Below, piece by piece: positions 15,153-20,942 of a stretch of DNA of 20,942 nucleotides; positions within the stretch are counted from its first letter, which is position 1; each line of letters opens with the position of its first letter. Origin of the DNA: Micrococcales bacterium UBA2037 (lineage in GTDB: Bacteria; Actinomycetota; Actinomycetes; Actinomycetales; Microbacteriaceae). The stretch covers positions 1-20,942 of the forward strand of contig DDBH01000014.1 in the NCBI GenBank assembly GCA_002333405.1. Direction: 5' to 3'. The translations under genes and the position numbers were made by a program. Under the pieces are notes generated by a model. The model made no database searches. It was not told the DNA's origin and saw only the letters and a program-made list of their open reading frames with translations.

Positions 15153-15157
15153 TCTCC
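15153..15157 (-). promoter_or_regulatory. Ribosome binding site of DEAD-box helicase gene
   Basis: Minus-strand GGAGA, 5 nt before the TTG start at 15147. It decides this unusual start codon. The spacer is all T, giving a seven-T run that overlaps the start codon. Confidence 0.65.
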
Positions 15158-15200
15158 GTATGTTTAAGCTCAAGGTTTTCTTTCTGTGCAAGCTGAGCTA

Positions 15201-15206
15201 TAAGCT
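15201..15206 (+). promoter_or_regulatory. Putative -10 box of ferritin-like gene (leaderless)
   Basis: TAAGCT followed by 6 nt and the GTG at 15213. The register matches the other GTG-start genes in the window. It supports GTG 15213 over TTG 15216 and ATG 15234. Confidence 0.45.
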
Positions 15207-15212
15207 TGCAAG

Positions 15213-15971
15213 GTGTTGGATTGGTTTCGAAGAATGCGTAAGGTTTCGCAGAAGCTTGCGCTTCCTTCCAGAGACGCGACCTCGGGTCGCAGTCAAATCC
15301 AACTTAACGCTTCTAAGCTTACCCCCTCAGCCGATATCTACATCGCTACACTTTCTCAACTTGCGCTAGTCATCTCTGATTTGCTGGAGCAGGATTCACA
15401 GACTGCGCCCTTGCCAAGTCAATCGAAGGCTCAGCAGGCGCTAGCTGCTAGCTATCGAGACCGGTCCAAGCAGCTTGAAGCGATATTGATTCGCTCCGGT
15501 GATAGCCAGATGGAACTTCGAGCTGACATCCGAGAGCGACTAGATCAACTGGTTATCCGCACTGAGGGTGCTGACTGGTATGAGGACTTGATAAGAATCT
15601 ATGTCGTATTTGGAATACTTCAGGATGGTGCGGTCAGAGTCGCGAAGGGACTACCCCCAGCCAAGCGAATCAAGGTTGAGCAGTTGATCGGCTCCTCGCA
15701 ACTTGAAAAGTTCTGCGCCCAGGAACTCGCTGCTGGAATTGCCTCGGACCCAATTCTTGGGCCCAGGCTTGCCCTATTCGGCCGGATGATTGTGGCAGAT
15801 GCGCTGCTTGAGATTAGAGACTCGGTTGACTTGACCAGGGTCATGTCGGCAACTGTGCCAACCGAAACGGTCGCTCTGGCAAGAGAGCAATTCAAGATTC
15901 TGGAGCCATTTACCTCTGAGCTAATTGCTCAGCACACGGTGAGAATGGACCTACTGGGTCTTACCGCGTAG
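15213..15971 (+). CDS. Ferritin-like fold protein, apparently without metal ligands
   Basis: A 252-residue all-helical protein. Position (divergent from the DEAD-box gene) and segments such as WYEDLIRIYVVFGILQDGAV, KGLPPAKRIKVEQLIG and RLALFGRMIVADALLEIR match the actinobacterial ferritin-like family found next to rhlE (Rv3210c in M. tuberculosis), whose members are distantly related to tRNA hydroxylase MiaE. The N-terminus (LDWFRRMRK) is short and basic. I do not see the Glu...ExxH pairs expected of a diiron site: the place where homologues have a Lys-His-His-type helix reads YRDRSKQLEA. A catalytic role is therefore doubtful and a structural role more likely. The 3' end overlaps the next, oppositely oriented gene by 21 bp. 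Confidence 0.7.
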   Translation: MLDWFRRMRKVSQKLALPSRDATSGRSQIQLNASKLTPSADIYIATLSQLALVISDLLEQDSQTAPLPSQSKAQQALAASYRDRSKQLEAILIRSGDSQMELRADIRERLDQLVIRTEGADWYEDLIRIYVVFGILQDGAVRVAKGLPPAKRIKVEQLIGSSQLEKFCAQELAAGIASDPILGPRLALFGRMIVADALLEIRDSVDLTRVMSATVPTETVALAREQFKILEPFTSELIAQHTVRMDLLGLTA

Positions 15972-16253
15972 TCGAATTTCGGCAAGCTTGCTTGCTTCGG
16001 CCGCCGCCCGGGTTTTCGATAGGTAGCCGGTTCCAAACCAAGTTGCAACTGGCATTACCAACATTGCGATGAACCAAATCCAGGGACTTGAATAGCTAAA
16101 TCCCAGCCAGGTTAGGACTAGCCACACGAAACTCCCTGAGCTAAGCGCAATGCTAGCTGGGACCAATTTTCCGTAGAAGTCAGACTTTGGAAGCACAAAG
16201 GGGGCAACCATGGCCAAGATGCCGGCGTAAGCCACAATGATTAAGATCTCCAT
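15951..16253 (-). CDS. Small three-helix membrane protein of unknown function
   Basis: A 100-residue protein with three hydrophobic segments at about residues 1-20, 31-53 and 57-78, separated by a short polar loop (LPKSDFYGK) and a very short turn. A basic and alanine-rich cytosolic tail ends RLRGKTQ. No recognised family motif. Its ATG shares one base with the stop of DUF3107, so both are made from one message and translation is probably coupled. It ends within the convergent ferritin-like gene. The pairing with DUF3107 suggests a membrane partner, but no function can be stated. Confidence 0.75.
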   Translation of the reverse strand: MEILIIVAYAGILAMVAPFVLPKSDFYGKLVPASIALSSGSFVWLVLTWLGFSYSSPWIWFIAMLVMPVATWFGTGYLSKTRAAAEASKLAEIRLRGKTQ

Positions 16254-16477
16254 TAGGCCAGGAATCCTACTCTGCGAGCTTCCTCGGCGCCTATCTCGAG
16301 GTAGGCAATTGATGAGGTTGGAACCATGATGGTTCGACCCTTGTCATCACTGAGCTCAATTACCGGCTCGTTGCCTTCAATGGCCTTTTTTACCTGAGCA
16401 ATCAAATCCTTCGAGCTGTCGCTCGACTGGAAGCTGATGTCGCGGGCATTGTCCTTGATTCCAATTGTGACGTCCAT
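16253..16477 (-). CDS. DUF3107 family protein
   Basis: A 74-residue soluble protein with the DUF3107 pattern: an opening MDVTIGIKDNARDISFQS strand pair, a helix DLIAQVKKAIEG, a strand pair around DKGRTIMVPTSSIAYLEIG and the closing ARRVGFLA (family members end in an R-V-G-F motif). Function unknown; it is widespread in actinobacteria and lies near rhlE and the adnAB genes in M. tuberculosis (Rv3208A region). A good AAGGAG lies 4 nt before the ATG. A minus-strand TATTAT around 16492-16497 is a plausible -10, giving a leader of roughly ten bases. It is the first gene of a two-gene unit with the small membrane protein and is divergent from adnA. Confidence 0.88.
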   Translation of the reverse strand: MDVTIGIKDNARDISFQSSDSSKDLIAQVKKAIEGNEPVIELSDDKGRTIMVPTSSIAYLEIGAEEARRVGFLA

Positions 16478-16483
16478 GTGACT

Positions 16484-16501
16484 CCTTATCGAATAATAAG
16501 G
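16484..16501. repeat. Inverted repeat CCTTAT-N6-ATAAGG between DUF3107 and adnA
   Basis: Perfect 6-bp arms CCTTAT (16484-16489) and ATAAGG (16496-16501) around CGAATA. It covers the putative DUF3107 -10 and Shine-Dalgarno sites and lies about 30 bp upstream of the adnA -10. It could be an operator or an RNA hairpin hiding the DUF3107 ribosome site. The arms are short, so chance is possible. Confidence 0.35.
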
Positions 16502-16532
16502 TTACGGCAAGAAAAAAGTCCTTTGTGCCAAA

Positions 16533-16538
16533 TAGATT
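16533..16538 (+). promoter_or_regulatory. Putative -10 box of adnAB (leaderless)
   Basis: TAGATT followed by exactly 6 nt and the GTG at 16545. It favours the GTG over the ATG immediately after it. No Shine-Dalgarno sequence or clear -35 is seen. Confidence 0.5.
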
Positions 16539-16544
16539 GTTAGC

Positions 16545-19439
16545 GTGATGATTTCTTCCGGATCCAGCGTTGCTAGCAGCGGGTCGCTGCTAACAAAAAT
16601 TCAAAAAGGCGACGCGCTGGTTATAGGTGCCCCCGGCAGCGGTAAAACCGGTTTCATTTTGGACTTGGTGGCTGAATACGAGTCACTTGGTTATTCTCCC
16701 GAGGAAATTTTGGTGATTACTCCGCAGCGTGCCCAGGCGGCAATGCTGCGGGACCAGCTGGCACTTGCCTCGAGTCAGGTAAGCACCGGGCCCAGAGCCA
16801 GATCAATCACCTCTTATGCCTTTGAAATTTTGACTGCCGAGAATCCCGAGATTAAGCTTTTGTCCGGCGCAAAGCAGCAATCGCTCATCGCTAGCTTGAT
16901 AACGGCAGCCGAGGAAAAATCTCTGACAAAAAGCTGGGGAGTTGACTCCCTGACCTATTCTTTGTCGGGTTTTCACTCCGAGCTCAGAGACTTATTCTCG
17001 GTTCTGGTTGAAAACAACATCGACGCTTCCGGCCTCACTGCTCTGCAGCGACAGTGGCCCAGCGCTAATTGGGCCGCAGCCTTGGATCTCTATCCCGCCT
17101 ATCTAGACGAGCTGGAACGAGCTCGTCAGGTAGACGCATCTCAGCTAATTGTTCGTGCAGCAGCTTTGACAGATGTCCTCAAGCCACCAAGGGTGCTGCT
17201 ACTAGACGATGCTCAGGACATATCCCTGGCAGGCCTAGAGCTTGTTTCGAGAATTTCAAGCCAGGCGCAACTGATTGTGGTTGGTGACCCTGATTCAGTC
17301 ACCATGGGGTTCCGCGCCTCCGCAGGTGCCTTTGTTGAGTTCTTTGTGAAAAACCGGCCGGAGCTAGTCCAGGTTTATCTCGAGGACCAGCTGCCGCAAC
17401 CGCGGTCTGTAGTGAATCTGATGTCCAAAATTGTGCAGCGGATTCCGACCTCCCTCGCGCTTGCGCATCGACCCCTGCCGATTGAGCCGGTCGAGCAAGC
17501 CGAGTTCGCGCTATTTGATAATCAAATTTCCGAATCCGACTACATTGCCAGTGAACTTCGAATAAGCCGAGTTCAAGCGGATCTGCCCTGGTCGCAAATG
17601 TGCGTGGTGGCTAGGACCAGAGTGCAGCTCGATCAGCTGGCTAGCGATCTGTCTGCCCGAAGCATCCCTGTTCGCATTCTGGGTGTTCAGCGTCCCCTGA
17701 GCCAGCAGCCGGCTGCCAGGGCAGTTCTTGAGTTTGGGCAACTGGCCTTCGGTGAGTCCGACCAAGACTTGGTCCTGCAGCTGCTGGGGTCGCGACTAAT
17801 TGGACTGTCTGTGATTCAACAGCGCAGGCTTTTTCGGCAACTTGCCCAGCTTGAACAGTTCGAGGCTCTGAGCAGAGCCCAGGTTCTCCAAAGTTTGTTT
17901 GATGATCCAATTGATGCAGATACCCCTGAAATTCGCAGTCTGAACAAGGCGATTAAGCTTTTGCAGGAACTCAGGACCAACCGAGGCCTTGGCTCATATG
18001 CATTCGTTAGCGCAGTCTGGAGCTTGGCCCCGTCAAGCAAGCTGCAGGAGTTGGCTGCCGGTTCCTCCGAGGTCGCCCTGGCCGCCAATAGGGATATCGA
18101 CGCGATTCTGGAGTTGTTCGCCGCCGCCATTCGGTTTGACCAGCAGCAGCTGGGCACACCGGCAGAGTTTGTTCAAGAGCAACTTGCCGCCCAGGTAGTT
18201 CAGGACTCCCTGGCCGGCATCGCCGCCAGGGATGCCGTAGTTCTTGCGACTCCATCTCAATTGGCAGGAAGCCAGTTTCAGGTGGTGGCGATTCCTAGGT
18301 TGCAAGAGGGCATTTGGCCAAACCTGAAACCTAGAAATTCAATGCTAGGAGCAGCCTCACTGCAGTCATTTTTGGCAGGAAGGTCCGAGAGTCCAACCGG
18401 ACCAACCAGAGCAGAACTGGCAGATGAGCTCAGGCTTTTCTATAAGAGTCTCGGGGTCACCCGAAGCAAACTAGTGCTCTCGGCAATGGAGGCATCCGAT
18501 GAACAGCCATCGCAGTTTTTGCAGATTTTGCGAGCCAACGGAAAGCAGACCGAGGTAAACGTAGAGTTTGATCCAAGGCGCCTGGTTGGAAAGCTTCGCT
18601 CCGAATTGCTCCAGGGCGACAGCCAGGCAGCTCCGCTGCTTGCAGCTCTTGCTTTGATCGGGGCAAGTGGCGCCCACCCAAGTAATTGGCAGGGGTTGCT
18701 GGAGCCATCAACATCTGAAGATGTTGTTCAAGACGATGAATCGCTCAGGCTCAGTGCATCCAAGCTGGAGGCATTTGAAAAGTGCCCGCTGCATTGGTTC
18801 ATAAACAGCTTCGGTGGAGACGGTTCGAGCTTCGAGGCATCAATCGGAACCCTGTTGCATGCGGCCATGGAGGTTTCTCTAAACCATGCTCAACTCAGTG
18901 AGTTCGTGGAGTCGAATTGGCACACACTCAAGTTCGATGCTGAATGGCTCAATCGCTCTGCACATCGCAGAGCAGTCAAGATGTTGGGTTTGATTTCTGA
19001 GTACCTTGATCGACCTGCCGAACTTGTTGCCAGCGAGCAGGGCTTTGAAATCAGCCTCGGGAAATTGGTGGTTGCCGGAAAGATCGACCGGGTTGAAAGA
19101 GCCGAAACTGGTCTGATTGCCGCGGATTTAAAAACTGGAAAGACTCCCAGCGCAAAGGATGTTCAAGAACACCGTCAGCTGGCGCTTTATCAGCTTGGTT
19201 TGAGAGAGATCTTTGGCGAAGAGGTTGCCGGCGGTCGCATCATCTCGGTTGGGGGAGGATCACTCAAGGTGATGGAGCAGCCAAAGCTCGAAGGTGAATC
19301 AGAAGCAGTCATTAGAAAGCTACTGGAGCGCGCCGAGGCAGAAATCGGTCAAGCTCAATTCGTAGCAGAAGTCTCAGGTCACTGTGAGGGTGATGCGAAG
19401 TGTCAGCTCCTATTGGCCAGGGCGGTGACCAATGCCTAA
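16545..19439 (+). CDS. adnA: AdnA-like helicase-nuclease subunit (UvrD-like plus RecB-type nuclease)
   Basis: One subunit of the AdnAB motor-nuclease that resects double-strand DNA ends in actinobacteria. In 964 residues it has a UvrD-like motor and a C-terminal RecB-type (PD-(D/E)XK) nuclease. Walker A is intact (APGSGKT, K34), but other motor motifs are eroded: motif II is DDAQD at 221-225 instead of DE-x-QD, motif III reads GDPDSVTMGFRA, and the motif IV region reads LPQPRSV. The GLQEGIWPN-type segment appears as RLQEGIWPNLKPR. The nuclease keeps H772, D848 (GKIDRVE), D861 and K863 (DLKTGK) and a QLALYQ helix. The Fe-S cysteines are C747, C947 and C953, while the expected first Cys of the CxxC is S944. 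Its stop overlaps the adnB start by 8 bases. Confidence 0.87.
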   Translation: MMISSGSSVASSGSLLTKIQKGDALVIGAPGSGKTGFILDLVAEYESLGYSPEEILVITPQRAQAAMLRDQLALASSQVSTGPRARSITSYAFEILTAENPEIKLLSGAKQQSLIASLITAAEEKSLTKSWGVDSLTYSLSGFHSELRDLFSVLVENNIDASGLTALQRQWPSANWAAALDLYPAYLDELERARQVDASQLIVRAAALTDVLKPPRVLLLDDAQDISLAGLELVSRISSQAQLIVVGDPDSVTMGFRASAGAFVEFFVKNRPELVQVYLEDQLPQPRSVVNLMSKIVQRIPTSLALAHRPLPIEPVEQAEFALFDNQISESDYIASELRISRVQADLPWSQMCVVARTRVQLDQLASDLSARSIPVRILGVQRPLSQQPAARAVLEFGQLAFGESDQDLVLQLLGSRLIGLSVIQQRRLFRQLAQLEQFEALSRAQVLQSLFDDPIDADTPEIRSLNKAIKLLQELRTNRGLGSYAFVSAVWSLAPSSKLQELAAGSSEVALAANRDIDAILELFAAAIRFDQQQLGTPAEFVQEQLAAQVVQDSLAGIAARDAVVLATPSQLAGSQFQVVAIPRLQEGIWPNLKPRNSMLGAASLQSFLAGRSESPTGPTRAELADELRLFYKSLGVTRSKLVLSAMEASDEQPSQFLQILRANGKQTEVNVEFDPRRLVGKLRSELLQGDSQAAPLLAALALIGASGAHPSNWQGLLEPSTSEDVVQDDESLRLSASKLEAFEKCPLHWFINSFGGDGSSFEASIGTLLHAAMEVSLNHAQLSEFVESNWHTLKFDAEWLNRSAHRRAVKMLGLISEYLDRPAELVASEQGFEISLGKLVVAGKIDRVERAETGLIAADLKTGKTPSAKDVQEHRQLALYQLGLREIFGEEVAGGRIISVGGGSLKVMEQPKLEGESEAVIRKLLERAEAEIGQAQFVAEVSGHCEGDAKCQLLLARAVTNA

Positions 19440-20942
19440 GTATTCCGCGCAAGAGATTTTCTCGGTCGTGAGCAAATTCCAGCTCACGCCAGAACAAGAA
19501 GCGGCCATCTCAAATACTGATACTTCGGCTCCGAGTCTGGTGATTGCAGGCGCTGGGAGCGGCAAGACCGAGCTAATGGCTGTCAGAACCCTGTTCTTGG
19601 TTGCAAATCAACTCGCGACACCGAGCGAGATTCTTGGCCTTACCTTCACCAGAAAGGCCGCCACTGAACTGGCTGTTCGGGTGCAACAGGGGCTAGTGAA
19701 ACTTCGGGAATCTAGTTACTGGCCCGAGGGGCTTGACCAGGACTTTGAACCGGCGAAGATAACCACTTATAACTCGTTTGGTAACGAGATATTCCGCTCC
19801 CTGTCGCTTCAGGTTGGTTACGACGCAGACGCAGTGCTCATGACGGAGGCTGGAGCAATTTCACTGGCGAGGGAAATTGTGACCCAGGCACAGGTCGTAG
19901 ATTTTCCAACCCTCGAAGTCTTTGACAAATCCCTTGACCACCTGGTTTCCAGGGTGCTGGCTGCAGCCAGCGCACTTACTGACAACCAGTGTCAGCCAGA
20001 CACCGCTATCGATTACCTAGAAACTTTTGTAAGCAGCATTTCTGCTCTGCCGCAATCGGACAAGGGCGGGGCCGGGACTTACGCATATCACCAAGCAGTT
20101 ATCGACGATGCCACGAGCTCAACTTTGGTTTTTGAGCTCGCTAGGGAATTTCAGCGTCAGAAAAAGCTGCGTGGTTTGGTGGACTTTTCTGACCAGGTAG
20201 CCCTGGCCCTTGAGGCACTCAAGCAGCAGGATCTGTCACTGCCACATCGGTTTGTCCTGCTTGATGAATATCAGGACACATCCGGGATTCAGACCATGCT
20301 TTTGTCCAAGCTGTTTTCTGGAAAGCCGGTCATGGCTGTTGGGGATCCAAACCAAGCAATCTATGGCTGGCGTGGAGCTTCCAGCGCTAATCTAAGCGGC
20401 TTCCGGGATGACTTCGGCCAGGGTGAGGTCTACAGCCTCAGCACGAGTTGGCGCTCCGGAGAGGCCATCGTGACCGCGGCTAACCGAGTGAGCCAAGATC
20501 TAAATTCTGACTCTGGGCTTGCTCCGGTTCTGCTGCGAGCTGGGAAAGAGGCTGCGGGGAAAGTGTTCGCCCTTGTTTCACAAGACGAAGTTGGCGAGTC
20601 GCTGGCAGCCGCCAGTTGGCTAACTGAGCGGGTAACTAGCGACAGCAGTGCCGCAGTGCTGTTTCGTTCGAAGCAGGCAATGCGCCAGTTCGCAATTGCA
20701 CTCGAGGACCGAGGTCTAGCAGTTGAGATCACGGGACTATCTGGCTTATTGGAGCAACCGGAGGTAATTGACCTGATCTCTGCGCTGCGGGTTGTGGCCG
20801 ATCCAGAGGCTGGGGCAGACCTGATGAGAATTCTGGCCGGACCAAAATTTCGCATAGGACCGCGCGATATCGCCAAGCTTCATCAATTCGCAAAGAAACT
20901 GACCAAAGTTCGCAAGGAAGTCACGCCGGCACTGCCAATCAC
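19432..20942 (+). CDS. adnB: AdnB-like UvrD-family helicase, cut by right window edge
   Basis: Second subunit of AdnAB, open without a stop for 503 codons to the right edge; full members are about 1,000-1,100 residues, with a C-terminal nuclease expected beyond the window. The motor motifs are textbook: Q motif FQLTPEQEAAI (Q22), Walker A AGAGSGKT (K45), TFTRKAATEL (motif Ia), TYNSFG, LLDEYQDT (D278, E279, Q281), VGDPNQAIYGWRGA at 303-316 and STSWRSG at 337-343. This contrasts with the eroded motor of AdnA and makes AdnB the likely lead motor. The ATG at 19432 lies inside the adnA 3' end (8-base overlap in a different frame), so translation is probably coupled and the two subunits are made in equal amounts. 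A 148-codon antisense frame at 20430-20876 is a shadow. Confidence 0.92.
   Translation, partial: MPKYSAQEIFSVVSKFQLTPEQEAAISNTDTSAPSLVIAGAGSGKTELMAVRTLFLVANQLATPSEILGLTFTRKAATELAVRVQQGLVKLRESSYWPEGLDQDFEPAKITTYNSFGNEIFRSLSLQVGYDADAVLMTEAGAISLAREIVTQAQVVDFPTLEVFDKSLDHLVSRVLAAASALTDNQCQPDTAIDYLETFVSSISALPQSDKGGAGTYAYHQAVIDDATSSTLVFELAREFQRQKKLRGLVDFSDQVALALEALKQQDLSLPHRFVLLDEYQDTSGIQTMLLSKLFSGKPVMAVGDPNQAIYGWRGASSANLSGFRDDFGQGEVYSLSTSWRSGEAIVTAANRVSQDLNSDSGLAPVLLRAGKEAAGKVFALVSQDEVGESLAAASWLTERVTSDSSAAVLFRSKQAMRQFAIALEDRGLAVEITGLSGLLEQPEVIDLISALRVVADPEAGADLMRILAGPKFRIGPRDIAKLHQFAKKLTKVRKEVTPALPI

Noticed and set aside
20430..20876. Antisense 148-codon open frame opposite adnB
   Set aside because: Low-complexity Ser/Arg/Ala composition typical of a shadow frame; the plus strand encodes clear helicase motifs.
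16545..20942. AdnAB pair as an anti-phage island
   Set aside because: The pair replaces RecBCD/AddAB in actinobacteria and sits among housekeeping genes. No integrase, toxin or defence partner is visible.
1..20942. CRISPR arrays, tRNA or rRNA genes, insertion sequences, att sites
   Set aside because: No regularly spaced repeats, cloverleaf-like stretches, transposase motifs or long terminal repeats were seen by eye.

Overview
The window comes from the chromosome of an actinobacterium with a compact genome, most likely a Microbacteriaceae relative of the freshwater 'Luna' lineage (Rhodoluna/Aquiluna type). The evidence is gene content: DUF3117, DUF3107 and DUF3515 proteins, actinobacterial-type DapD, GabD2-like dehydrogenase, Mrp without CxxC, and AdnAB instead of RecBCD or AddAB. 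Base composition is moderate, and there is almost no intergenic DNA. The genus is inference. I see no phage, transposon, CRISPR, rRNA or tRNA, and no gene-free stretch longer than about 70 bases.

Layout. (1) 2-3352: gpsA (cut by the window edge), ddl, a DUF3515 lipoprotein on the opposite strand, and thiL. (2) 3349-5645: divergent dapD/dapE of the succinylase lysine/meso-DAP pathway, then a 57-residue DUF3117 gene. (3) 5649-6697: an O-methyltransferase divergent from tatB. (4) 6694-11031: a tight minus-strand operon, read in the order MgtE-N/CBS protein, DUF1003 membrane protein, Mrp Fe-S carrier, GabD2-like dehydrogenase. (5) 11079-13858: a general-stress membrane protein, an M24 aminopeptidase P, and a PHP phosphoesterase. 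(6) 13828-16477: a DEAD-box RNA helicase, a degenerate ferritin-like protein, a small membrane protein and DUF3107. (7) 16545 to the right edge: adnA and the first 503 codons of adnB, the actinobacterial double-strand-break resection motor-nuclease.

From memory of Mycobacterium tuberculosis gene order, these are three separately located conserved blocks (around Rv2977c-Rv2982c, Rv1201c-Rv1234 and Rv3201c-Rv3211) brought together here, with sigE-rseA-htrA missing between the methyltransferase and tatB.

No obviously new multi-gene system is present. The most interesting signal is regulatory. Nine genes carry a TANNNT -10 hexamer at a fixed distance before the start codon: 6 nt before all four GTG starts and 7 nt before all five ATG starts. 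This predicts leaderless mRNAs. Several sit back to back between divergent genes, and in one case the two -10 boxes share bases. Six of seven convergent gene pairs overlap at their 3' ends by 4-31 bp and the seventh is separated by only 3 bp, leaving no room for ordinary terminators.
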